Shown: positions 1 to 6,418, counted from the first letter of the stretch. The stretch is DNA of 18,884 bases from an uncultured Collinsella sp. (GCA_934655835.1 CAKUHM010000004.1:1-18884); one strand, 5' to 3'. The notes: generated by a model from the letters alone, not told the origin. Numbers and translations are program-made.

Positions 1-78
1 GTGCCCTCCGCCGAGCTCTCCCGCGGCCGCGGCGGCCCGCGCTGCATGAGCATGCCCTTCTGGCGCGAGGACCTCTAG
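1..78 (+). CDS. arcA: Arginine deiminase, C-terminal fragment of an upstream copy
   Basis: This is the last 25 codons and stop of a gene entering from the left. The peptide starts VPSAELSRGRGGPRC and ends in WREDL. It includes the catalytic cysteine motif GGPRCMSMP typical of arginine deiminase, which hydrolyses L-arginine to citrulline and ammonia. The 75 sense bases are identical to 3091-3165, the 3' end of the complete arcA in this window; the stop codons differ (TAG here, TAA there). I infer a second, tandem arcA copy upstream. Whether that copy is full length cannot be seen: a truncated 3' remnant is possible, although the reading frame is intact and a good terminator follows. Confidence 0.8.
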   Translation: MPSAELSRGRGGPRCMSMPFWREDL

Positions 79-138
79 GGTCTTCTAGGACCCGTACAGG
101 TCTTAATACATACATCTAGCTGCCATTAGATGTCTCTC

Positions 139-176
139 ATTGGGGCGGTGCGGGTTTTCGCGCCGCCCCAATCTTG
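139..176 (+). terminator. Rho-independent terminator after the upstream arcA copy
   Basis: A 14-bp stem (139-152 with 159-172, one G-T wobble) closes a 6-nt loop and is followed by a short, T-rich but weak tail (TCTTG). It sits about 60 bp after the stop of the upstream arcA copy, so it probably ends that transcript before the aminotransferase gene. Confidence 0.7.
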
Positions 177-227
177 TATGAGGAACGTCAACACGGTTGG
201 ATGACTGCTTTTCTAAGGAGCTTGGTC

Positions 228-1352
228 ATGGACATCAAGACGATTGGCGTTGAGGAATGGCTCAACGTTTGGGAGAAGAGCGCTACCTGGGATATCGCTC
301 AGTCGACAATCTCGTCGCTCACCATGGGCGAGCTACGTGCGCTTGACGAGCAGGACGGTGCCACGTTCTACGAGCGCCTGGACCGCGAGAAGATGAACTA
401 CGGCTGGATCGAGGGTTCGCCGGAGTTTAAGGCCGAGGTCGCCAAGCTCTATCGTCGTGAGGTCAATCCCGACCATATCCTGCAGACCAACGGCTGCACG
501 GGCGCTAACCTTAACGCCATCATGGCTGTTGTCGAGCCCGGCGACCATGTTATCGCCGAGTGGCCCACCTACGCGCAGCTCTACGAGATCCCGCGCACGC
601 TGGGCGCCGAGGTCGAGTATTGGGAGCTTCGCGAGGAACTCGGCTGGAAGCCCGATATCGAGCAGCTCAAGCGCTTGGTGCGCCCCAACACCAAGCTCAT
701 CTGTATCAACAACGCATCGAACCCCATCGGTACGGTGCTCGATGCCGATATGCTCGGCCAGATTGCCGAGATCGCCCGTTCGGTGGGCGCCTACGTGTTG
801 TGCGATGAGGTGTATCTGCCGCTCGAAAACACTGACTCCTTTATGTCGATGGTCGACGTGTACGAGAAGGTCATCGTCACCAACTCGGTGTCCAAGACCT
901 ATTCGACGCCTGCGGCCCGCGTGGGCTGGGTCGTGGCCGACGAAGAGGTGTCCAACAGCATCCGCACGTATCGCGACTACACCATGATCTGCGGCGGCGT
1001 GTTCAACGACGCCCTGGCGACCTACGTGCTCGAGCACAAGGACAAGATTCTCGAGCGCAACCGCAAGATCGCGTTTGGCAACCGCGATATCGCGCAGGCT
1101 TGGATCGATACGCAGCATCGCGTGTCCTGGACGGCCCCGCAGGGCGTGTCCACCTCGTTTATCCAGCTGGATATTCCCGAGGACGACGAGGAGTTCTGCA
1201 AGCGCCTGTTGGCTGAGAGGGGAGTGCTGCTGGTTCCCGGCAGCCGCTTTGAGCTCCCCTGCGGCGCACGCCTGGGCTACTGCGCGAGCGAGGACGTTCT
1301 TCGCGAGGGCCTGAGGCTTTTGGGCGAGGCGCTGGCGGAGTTCGATCGCTAG
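228..1352 (+). CDS. Class I/II fold PLP-dependent aminotransferase
   Basis: This encodes a 374-residue soluble enzyme of the fold type I aminotransferase family, which moves amino groups between amino acids and 2-oxo acids using pyridoxal phosphate. The Schiff-base lysine is Lys223 in SVSKTYSTPAARVGW. CDEVY (192-196) supplies the Asp that pairs with the pyridine nitrogen. The usual NPTG-type motif is present as NASNPIGT (162-169), and Arg348 in ARLGYC fits the substrate carboxylate-binding arginine. I chose ATG 228 because AAGGAG lies 7 nt upstream; an in-frame start at 174 would overlap the preceding terminator. It lies between two arginine deiminase copies and ends in its own terminator, so a role in arginine, ornithine or citrulline-linked metabolism is plausible. 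The substrate cannot be assigned from sequence; VioD/capreomycidine-synthase-like or generic aspartate-type specificity are alternatives. Confidence 0.88.
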   Translation: MDIKTIGVEEWLNVWEKSATWDIAQSTISSLTMGELRALDEQDGATFYERLDREKMNYGWIEGSPEFKAEVAKLYRREVNPDHILQTNGCTGANLNAIMAVVEPGDHVIAEWPTYAQLYEIPRTLGAEVEYWELREELGWKPDIEQLKRLVRPNTKLICINNASNPIGTVLDADMLGQIAEIARSVGAYVLCDEVYLPLENTDSFMSMVDVYEKVIVTNSVSKTYSTPAARVGWVVADEEVSNSIRTYRDYTMICGGVFNDALATYVLEHKDKILERNRKIAFGNRDIAQAWIDTQHRVSWTAPQGVSTSFIQLDIPEDDEEFCKRLLAERGVLLVPGSRFELPCGARLGYCASEDVLREGLRLLGEALAEFDR

Positions 1353-1401
1353 GATTCCGATGATCTTCGAGGGCCTTATCCAAATAGGACGAAGATAATC
1401 G

Positions 1402-1442
1402 AAAACGGACCCGTTTCCCTAGGGGAAGCGGGTTCGTTTTTC
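1402..1442 (+). terminator. Rho-independent terminator after the aminotransferase
   Basis: An 18-bp stem (1402-1419 with 1423-1440, two wobble pairs) has a 3-nt TAG loop and ends in a T-run. The left arm begins with an A-run, so it could also work on the other strand, but no minus-strand gene needs it. Confidence 0.9.
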
Positions 1443-1518
1443 TATACCGAGAAGTCAAGTTGTTACAAATGGGGCCGTAAAGCGAGCCGGTATCCGCTGG
1501 GCCTTATACTGAGCTTCC

Positions 1519-1563
1519 GGTGAACGGTATCAAGCGTCTGGTAAACGGTAATTTGTTTACCAG
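1519..1563 (+). promoter_or_regulatory. Distal operator candidate: two direct repeats 21 bp apart plus an inverted copy
   Basis: GGTGAACGGTAT (1519-1530) and GGTAAACGGTAA (1540-1551) are direct repeats exactly 21 bp apart, two helical turns. The second is also the left part of a perfect 9-bp inverted repeat, CTGGTAAAC (1538-1546) with GTTTACCAG (1555-1563), 8-nt spacer. The repeats recur in reverse orientation at 1779-1808. This looks like a binding site for a dimeric regulator; the regulator is unknown. Confidence 0.5.
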
Positions 1564-1585
1564 AAATGAATAGGACAAACTTTTT

Positions 1586-1603
1586 TCTGAATAAAAATGA
1601 AAA
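1586..1603 (+). promoter_or_regulatory. Candidate ARG box (ArgR/AhrC site)
   Basis: TCTGAATAAAAATGAAAA matches 14 of 18 positions of the Bacillus-type ARG box CATGAATAAAAATKCAAK, including the whole TGAATAAAAAT core. It lies about 340 bp upstream of arcA in an AT-rich stretch. ArgR-type proteins are known to control arginine deiminase operons in several Firmicutes; control here is inference. Confidence 0.4.
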
Positions 1604-1617
1604 TGGTTGAGACGTGG

Positions 1618-1744
1618 TATGAATCGCTAATTCTATTCATAGCTTTATTAGAAATATGCAATTTGAGGGTGGTTTAATAAAGTTAAGTTCCATTTGCTAT
1701 TTGGATTGAAAACGCGTTTTAGCACGTAAATACACTTTATTAAA
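1618..1744. repeat. AT-rich segment with two inverted repeats
   Basis: TATGAAT (1618-1624) is mirrored by ATTCATA (1635-1641) with a 10-nt spacer; each contains an ARG-box-like TGAAT half. TTTAATAAAGT (1673-1683) is mirrored perfectly by ACTTTATTAAA (1734-1744), centres 61 bp apart, and CTTTATTA occurs again at 1643-1650. These are AT-rich islands in an otherwise GC-rich window and look regulatory, but no specific protein can be named. Confidence 0.4.
1709..1720. promoter_or_regulatory. Perfect 12-bp palindrome AAAACGCGTTTT
   Basis: A perfect palindrome centred in the AT-rich region upstream of arcA. It resembles small-repressor operators, but its centre does not fit the LacI/CcpA cre consensus, so no regulator is assigned. 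Confidence 0.35.
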
Positions 1745-1778
1745 TCAAAGTGTGCCATGCGTGAAGTATATGTGTATG

Positions 1779-1844
1779 CCGTTCACCCCTCATATAAAAC
1801 CGTTCGGGGGCGAGGTGGAAGTATGGACTGATTTTGGATATAAA
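1779..1844 (+). promoter_or_regulatory. Candidate activator-dependent arcA promoter with proximal operator pair
   Basis: CCGTTCACC (1779-1787) and CCGTTCGGG (1800-1808) share CCGTTC at a 21-bp spacing. They are reverse-orientation copies of the GGTGAACGG repeats at 1519-1551: ATGCCGTTCACC, read on the minus strand, differs from GGTGAACGGTAT at one position. Just downstream a TATAAA -10 (1839-1844) lies 17 bp from a poor -35 (TGGAAG, 1816-1821). A weak -35 preceded by direct repeats at roughly -47 and -68 is the geometry expected for an activated promoter. The start site is not proven, and a second option is TTGAAA at 1706-1711 with an AT-rich -10. Confidence 0.4.
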
Positions 1845-1926
1845 TATGTCGTCAGCAATAACGCCTCACACGGAGGGGCGCTAACGAATCGGCCCTGACA
1901 GGGGCCCGAAAGAAAGGTAGGAGGCC

Positions 1927-3168
1927 ATGACGAAAGGTCTGCACGTGCCTTCCGAGATCGGCAAGCTCAGGAAGGTCTGCCTGCACCGTCCCGGCGACGA
2001 GCTCCTCAACCTGCCGCCCGACGAGCTCGAGCGACTCCTGTTCGACGACGTCCCGTTCCTGGAGGTCGCGCAGCAGGAGCACGACACCTTCGCCCAGATC
2101 CTGAGGGACCAGGGCGTGGAGGTCCTCTACCTCGAGAACCTCGTCGCCGAGGTGTTCGACCAGGTCCCCGGCGCCCGCGCCGAGTTCACCGACCAGTACA
2201 TCGCCGAGGCCGGCATCCGCGGCCAGCACATGCCGCAGATCGTCCGCGAGAAGCTGGACTCCATCGAGGACAACCTCGAGTTCGTCAAGAAGACCATGGC
2301 CGGCATGACCAAGGCCGAGATCGACATGCCCCTCACGGCGTCCACGACCCTCGACTCCCTGGTCAACTCCGAGTCCGAGTCCGACCTGATCATCGACCCG
2401 ATGCCCAACCTCTACTTCACCCGCGACCCGTTCGCGGTCGTCGGCGAGGGCGTCAACCTCAACCGCATGTACTCGGTCACCCGCAACCGCGAGACCCTGT
2501 ACGGCAAGTACGTCTTCAAGTACCACCCCGACTACAAGGACGTCTCCCTGTACTTCCGCCGCGACTGCCAGTTCCACACCGAGGGCGGCGACGTGCTGAA
2601 CATCAACGAGAAGACCCTCGCCGTCGGCATCTCCCAGCGCACCCAGGCCGCCGCTATCGACGTCATGGCCCAGAACATCTTCTGGAACTCCGACTCCAAG
2701 GTCGAGCGCATCCTGGCCTTCGACATCCCGGTCTCGCGCGCCTTCATGCACCTCGACACGGTCTTCACCCAGATCGACGTCGATAAGTTCACGATCCACC
2801 CCGCCATCATGGGCACCCTGCGCGTCTACGAGCTGACCGCCGGCAAGAACCCGGGCGACGTGAACATCCGCCTGATCGAGGACACCCTCGAGCACGTCCT
2901 GGAGGACGCCACCGGCGTCGACCAGGTCAAGCTGATCCCCTGCGGCGGCGGCGACCCGATCGCGGCCTCCCGCGAGCAGTGGAACGACGGCTCCAACACC
3001 CTGTGCGTCGAGCCCGGCAAGATCTGCGTCTACGCCCGCAACACCGTCACCAACGACGTGCTGTACAAGGAGGGCCTGGACCTTCTCGTCGTGCCCTCCG
3101 CCGAGCTCTCCCGCGGCCGCGGCGGCCCGCGCTGCATGAGCATGCCCTTCTGGCGCGAGGACCTCTAA
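1927..3168 (+). CDS. arcA: Arginine deiminase
   Basis: First enzyme of the arginine deiminase pathway: L-arginine plus water gives L-citrulline and ammonia in the cytoplasm. The 413 residues match the family's usual length. The guanidino-modifying (pentein) active site is complete: Asp167 in FTRDPF, Glu219 in FHTEGGD, His275 and Asp277 in MHLDTVF, and nucleophile Cys403 in GGPRCMSMP. The start ATG has AGGAGG only 2 nt upstream, plus a second purine run (GAAAGAAAGG) at better spacing. Codon use is extreme, with almost every third position C or G and hardly any T-ending codons, unlike arcB and arcD next door. This fits very high expression or a separate history. The 3' 75 bp are identical to the end of the upstream copy at 1-75. 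Two hairpins separate it from arcB, and it is probably co-transcribed. Confidence 0.97.
   Translation: MTKGLHVPSEIGKLRKVCLHRPGDELLNLPPDELERLLFDDVPFLEVAQQEHDTFAQILRDQGVEVLYLENLVAEVFDQVPGARAEFTDQYIAEAGIRGQHMPQIVREKLDSIEDNLEFVKKTMAGMTKAEIDMPLTASTTLDSLVNSESESDLIIDPMPNLYFTRDPFAVVGEGVNLNRMYSVTRNRETLYGKYVFKYHPDYKDVSLYFRRDCQFHTEGGDVLNINEKTLAVGISQRTQAAAIDVMAQNIFWNSDSKVERILAFDIPVSRAFMHLDTVFTQIDVDKFTIHPAIMGTLRVYELTAGKNPGDVNIRLIEDTLEHVLEDATGVDQVKLIPCGGGDPIAASREQWNDGSNTLCVEPGKICVYARNTVTNDVLYKEGLDLLVVPSAELSRGRGGPRCMSMPFWREDL
3091..3165 (+). repeat. Exact duplicate of bases 1-75
   Basis: The last 25 sense codons of arcA are base-for-base identical to positions 1-75, while similarity largely stops at the stop codon. 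The two copies lie 3090 bp apart in direct orientation. How far the identity extends to the left is outside the window. Confidence 0.97.
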
Positions 3169-3180
3169 GTCTTTCCGTTT

Positions 3181-3230
3181 CCGGTGCGGTCTCCCTACAA
3201 CCGCACCGGTTTCGCCCGTCAAACGGGCGA
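3181..3230 (+). other. Tandem hairpins in the arcA-arcB intergenic region
   Basis: CCGGTGCGGT (3181-3190) pairs perfectly with ACCGCACCGG (3200-3209). Directly after it TCGCCCGT (3212-3219) pairs perfectly with ACGGGCGA (3223-3230) over a 3-nt loop. Neither has a downstream T-run, so they are unlikely to be strong terminators. They may protect the arcA 3' end or tune the arcA:arcB ratio after RNA processing. Confidence 0.6.
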
Positions 3231-3273
3231 CACTAATACTTACGTAATTCATTTCTTCGAAAGGAAACGAACC

Positions 3274-4269
3274 ATGGGTGTTAACCTCTCCGGCCGTAGC
3301 TTCCTCAAGCTCCTCGACCTCACCACCGAGGAGATCGAGTACCTGCTCAAGCTCTCCAAGAACTTCAAGGACATGAAGCGCGCTGGCGTTCCGCACCGCT
3401 ATCTCGAGGGCAAGAACATCGTCCTGCTCTTCCAGAAGACCTCCACTCGTACCCGCTGCGCCTTCGAGGTCGGCGGCATGGATCTGGGCATGGGCGTCAC
3501 CTACCTCGACCCGGGTTCGTCGCAGATGGGCAAGAAGGAGTCCATCGAGGACACCGCTCGCGTTCTCGGCCGCATGTATGACGGCATCGAGTTCCGCGGC
3601 TTTGCCCAGGACGACGTCGAGGAGCTCGCTGCTAAGTCCGGCGTGCCCGTCTGGAACGGCCTGACCACCGAGTGGCATCCCACCCAGATGCTCGCCGACA
3701 TCCTGACCGTCCAGGAGAACTTCAACTACGACATCAAGGGCAAGACCCTCGTCTTCATGGGCGACTGCAAGAACAACGTCGCTCGCTCCCTCATGGTCGT
3801 CTGCTCCAAGCTCGGCATGAACTTCGTGGCCTGCGGTCCCGAGGAGTGCATGCCCGCTGACGACGTCATCGAGGCCTGCAAGCCCATCGCTGAGGCCAAC
3901 GGCTGCACCATCAAGCTGACCACCGACGTCAAGGACGGCGTCACCGGTGCTGACGTTCTCTACACCGACGTGTGGGTCTCCATGGGCGAGCCCGACGAGG
4001 TCTGGGCCGAGCGCATCGCTCAGCTCACCCCGTATCGCGTTACCTCCGAGGTCATGGCTATGGCCAACCCGGGTGCCATCTTCCTGCACTGCCTGCCCAG
4101 CTTCCACGACACCAACACCACCATTGGCGCCGAGAAGTGCGAGCAGTTCGGCATCACCGAGCAGGAGGTCACCGACGAGGTCTTCGAGAGCCCCGCTTCC
4201 AAGGTCTTCGACGAGGCCGAGAACCGCATGCACACCATCAAGGCTGTCATGTACGCTACGCTCAAGTAA
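3274..4269 (+). CDS. arcB: Ornithine carbamoyltransferase, catabolic
   Basis: Second enzyme of the arginine deiminase pathway: citrulline plus phosphate gives ornithine and carbamoyl phosphate (the anabolic reaction runs in reverse). The protein has 331 residues, the usual length. The carbamoyl-phosphate signature STRTR is at 57-61, HPTQ at 135-138, the ornithine-binding SMGEP loop at 236-240, and the catalytic HCLP motif with Cys273 at 272-275, followed by SFHDTNT. I chose ATG 3274 because GAAAGGAAA lies just upstream; a longer in-frame opening from 3184 would read through the intergenic hairpins. Its place after arcA and before an arcD-type exchanger supports a catabolic ArcB rather than ArgF, although sequence alone does not separate the two cleanly. 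A terminator follows 15 bp after the stop. Confidence 0.95.
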   Translation: MGVNLSGRSFLKLLDLTTEEIEYLLKLSKNFKDMKRAGVPHRYLEGKNIVLLFQKTSTRTRCAFEVGGMDLGMGVTYLDPGSSQMGKKESIEDTARVLGRMYDGIEFRGFAQDDVEELAAKSGVPVWNGLTTEWHPTQMLADILTVQENFNYDIKGKTLVFMGDCKNNVARSLMVVCSKLGMNFVACGPEECMPADDVIEACKPIAEANGCTIKLTTDVKDGVTGADVLYTDVWVSMGEPDEVWAERIAQLTPYRVTSEVMAMANPGAIFLHCLPSFHDTNTTIGAEKCEQFGITEQEVTDEVFESPASKVFDEAENRMHTIKAVMYATLK

Positions 4270-4284
4270 GAGCATCTAGCATCT

Positions 4285-4321
4285 CGCTCGGGGTGTATTG
4301 CTGCACACCCCGAGCGCTTTT
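4285..4321 (+). terminator. Rho-independent terminator after arcB
   Basis: A perfect 12-bp stem (CGCTCGGGGTGT, 4285-4296, with 4305-4316) has an 8-nt loop and ends in CTTTTG. It lies between arcB and the transporter gene, so the transporter either depends on read-through or has its own promoter in 4322-4400, where I see no convincing -35/-10 pair. Confidence 0.85.
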
Positions 4322-4416
4322 GTCTGGTAAAAATCTCGCATCGAGCGACATGCACGGCACGGAAGAGCCGCTTCGGGCGAGATCAGTAATTGATTTATGA
4401 AGGGGGGATGAGAACT

Positions 4417-5895
4417 ATGACTGAGACCGCTAAGAAAAAGCGCGGTATGCCTTCATCGTTCACCATTCTTCTTGCTCTGCTGGCAATCGTCGCGGTTGTT
4501 ACCGTTATCGTCTCCGGTACGTCCGGTGGCGCGGTTACCGCTGCCCGCTTGAGCGATTTCTGCACCGCCCCGGTCAAGGGCTTCGCTGACGCTCTGCCCG
4601 TCTGCCTCTTCGTTATGATCCTCGGCGGCTTCCTCGGCATGATGACCGAGACCGGCGCCCTGGACAACGGCATTGCCGTTCTGGTGCAGAAGCTTAAGGG
4701 CAATGAGATCATGCTCATTCCCGTGCTGATGCTCATCTTCTCCCTCGGTGGTACCACCTATGGTATGTGCGAGGAGACCGTTCCCTTCTACGCCCTGCTC
4801 GCCGCCACCATGATGGCTGCTGGCTTCGACCCCATGGTCGGCGCTGCTACCGTCCTGCTCGGCGCTGGCTGCGGCTGCCTCGGCTCCACGGTTAACCCGT
4901 TTGCCGTCGGTGCTGCCGTTGACGCTCTGACTGGCGTTGACATTGCCGTGAATCAGTCCATCATCATCGGCCTCGGTGCCGTCCTGTGGATTGTTACCAC
5001 CGCCATGTCCATCGTCTTCGTGATGAGCTATGCCAAGAAGGTCAAGGCTGACAAGGGTTCCACCATCCTTTCGATGCAGGAGCTCAAGGACGCCGAAGAG
5101 GCTCACGGCAAGGCTGCTTCCGAGGTTCACAAGGAGGTCAAGCTCACCGGTCGTCAGAAGGGTGTTCTGATCGCCTTTGCCTTCACCTTCGTCGTCATGA
5201 TCGTCGGCTTCATCCCGCTGGCCGATCTCAACGAGGGCGTCGCCAACTTCTTCGATGCTGGCGCCGTCTATGACGCCGACGGTAACGCCATCGTTCAGGG
5301 CTGGTCTGCCCTGATCACCGGCCTGCCCATTGGCCAGTGGTACTTCGACGAGGCTTCCACCTGGTTCTTCCTCATGGCTGTCCTGATCGGTATCATCGGC
5401 GGCCTGTCCGAGAAGCAGATCGTCAACACCTTCATCACCGGCGCTGCCGACATGATGTCCGTTGTCCTCGTCATCGCTCTTGCCCGTGGTATCTCCGTCC
5501 TCATGGCTAGCACCGGCCTCGACGTCTACGTCCTCGACGCTGCCGCCAATGCTCTGGCTGGCCTGTCCGGCGTGGTCTTCGCTCCCATGAGCTTCCTGGT
5601 CTACTTCGGCCTGTCCTTCCTGATCCCCTCGACCTCCGGTATGGCTACTGTCTCCATGCCCATCATGGGACCGCTGGCTGTTAAGCTCGGCTTCTCGCCC
5701 GAGGTCATGGTCATGATCTTCTCCGCCGCCATCGGTGTCGTGAACCTGTTCACCCCGACCTCCGGCGCCATCATGGGCGGTCTCGCTCTGGCTAAGATCG
5801 AGTGGACGACCTGGCTCAAGTTTGCCCTTAAGCTCATCGTCGCTCTCTCCGTCGTCTGCGCCATCATTCTGACCGTCGCCTGCGTGATGCTCTAA
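4417..5895 (+). CDS. arcD: YfcC/DcuC-family membrane transporter, probable arginine-ornithine antiporter
   Basis: A 492-residue polytopic membrane protein with about a dozen hydrophobic segments, a short basic cytoplasmic N-terminus (MTETAKKKRG), and a charged central loop (roughly residues 205-245) rich in Lys and Glu. GGTTYGMCEET (111-121) and GCLGSTVNPFAVG (153-165) are typical of the YfcC branch of the C4-dicarboxylate carrier (DcuC) superfamily. Members of this family occur as ArcD in streptococcal arginine deiminase operons, exchanging arginine for ornithine. Its position after arcA-arcB supports that job here, but the substrate is inference. I chose ATG 4417 because a GAAGGGGGG ribosome site ends 9 nt upstream; ATG 4408 sits directly on that site. 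A dicarboxylate or other amino-acid carrier is the alternative. Confidence 0.85.
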   Translation: MTETAKKKRGMPSSFTILLALLAIVAVVTVIVSGTSGGAVTAARLSDFCTAPVKGFADALPVCLFVMILGGFLGMMTETGALDNGIAVLVQKLKGNEIMLIPVLMLIFSLGGTTYGMCEETVPFYALLAATMMAAGFDPMVGAATVLLGAGCGCLGSTVNPFAVGAAVDALTGVDIAVNQSIIIGLGAVLWIVTTAMSIVFVMSYAKKVKADKGSTILSMQELKDAEEAHGKAASEVHKEVKLTGRQKGVLIAFAFTFVVMIVGFIPLADLNEGVANFFDAGAVYDADGNAIVQGWSALITGLPIGQWYFDEASTWFFLMAVLIGIIGGLSEKQIVNTFITGAADMMSVVLVIALARGISVLMASTGLDVYVLDAAANALAGLSGVVFAPMSFLVYFGLSFLIPSTSGMATVSMPIMGPLAVKLGFSPEVMVMIFSAAIGVVNLFTPTSGAIMGGLALAKIEWTTWLKFALKLIVALSVVCAIILTVACVML

Positions 5896-5980
5896 GTACC
5901 CCTTGGGTACCCCACGGAACCTTGACGATCCTGCAAAGGATCACCTGGTCATCGTCTTTCCGGTGGGGTAAACCCACCGG
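5896..5980 (+). other. Three consecutive hairpins in the arcD 3' untranslated region
   Basis: Starting right after the arcD stop: GTACCC/GGGTAC (5896-5901 with 5905-5910), GATCC/GGATC (5927-5931 with 5938-5942), and CCGGTGGG/CCCACCGG (5960-5967 with 5973-5980). All are perfect and none has a T-run. They form a structured trailer leading to the terminator at 5997 and could stabilise the mRNA end or give rise to a 3'-derived small RNA. Confidence 0.5.
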
Positions 5981-5996
5981 TAGACTCCTACCTTTA

Positions 5997-6035
5997 GCCC
6001 CCTCCCGTTCCGTGCGCGGGAGGGGGCGCCTTTTT
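5997..6035 (+). terminator. Rho-independent terminator of the arc operon
   Basis: An 11-bp GC-only stem (GCCCCCTCCCG, 5997-6007, with 6017-6027) is followed by GCC and five T residues (6031-6035). Confidence 0.92.
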
Positions 6036-6063
6036 GTTCCGCGGTTTTACCAAACCGCGGAAC
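6036..6063. repeat. Perfect 12-bp hairpin GTTCCGCGGTTT
   Basis: Positions 6036-6047 pair without mismatch with 6052-6063 across a 4-nt TACC loop. It begins at the last T of the preceding terminator and has no T-run of its own on the plus strand. Its role is unknown. Confidence 0.6.
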
Positions 6064-6105
6064 CGGTCGACGCTGCACGGGCACCAGAGCGACAACTTGT
6101 CATTC

Positions 6106-6148
6106 AAAGAGGCCGGCATGACCAAAAGGTCTATGCCGGCCTCTTTTT
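6106..6148 (+). terminator. Second terminator downstream of arcD
   Basis: A 14-bp perfect stem (AAAGAGGCCGGCAT, 6106-6119, with 6133-6146) carries a nested GACC/GGTC extension and ends in a five-T run (6144-6148). The stretch before it (6064-6105) holds no gene I can recognise, so this is either a backup terminator or the end of a small untranslated RNA. Confidence 0.85.
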
Positions 6149-6161
6149 ATGCCAATTTGTT

Positions 6162-6418
6162 CGCTCTGGAGCCCGTTCGCTGACTTATGCTCATCCTGCG
6201 GCGCTGCCATTGTTGGGGCAAAGGTGTCAGATTGCTTTGCGCCATGCCCTCCTCTTTCGCGTCAGATTGCCGCTCTGGCGGGCTTTCGCTGGCTTATGCT
6301 CAACCTGCGACGTTCCCCTTGTTGGTGCAGGGGGGTAGCTTGCTCGCTCTGGTGCCCGTTCGCTGGCTTTGGCTCTGCCTGTGACGTTTTCATTGTTGGT
6401 GCTGAGTGCCTTGTTTCC
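6162..6418. repeat. Degenerate 74-bp tandem repeat, three copies
   Basis: Copies start with CGCTCTGG at 6162, 6271 and 6345. Shared blocks in the same order are a TTCGCTG core, a TTATGCTC-like segment, a CCTGYG segment and TTGTTGG. Units 2 and 3 are exactly 74 bp. Unit 1 is followed by 35 extra bases bounded by a repeated GTCAGATTGC (6226-6235 and 6261-6270). A 74-bp period is not a multiple of three and the open frames across it are not conserved, so I read it as non-coding. The rest of the gene-free stretch up to 6515 shows nothing else. Confidence 0.75.

Noticed and set aside
1708..1721. Catabolite-repression (cre) site at the AAAACGCGTTTT palindrome
   Set aside because: The centre of symmetry and the missing terminal CA do not fit the TGWAANCGNTNWCA consensus. 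I kept it only as an unassigned palindrome.
1852..4275. 807-codon open frame on the minus strand across arcA and arcB
   Set aside because: It is the antisense shadow of two genes with extreme C/G third-position bias, which removes stops on the other strand. Its translation is a monotonous Val/Leu/Gly/Asp-rich sequence without a recognisable domain, and it crosses the arcA-arcB junction.
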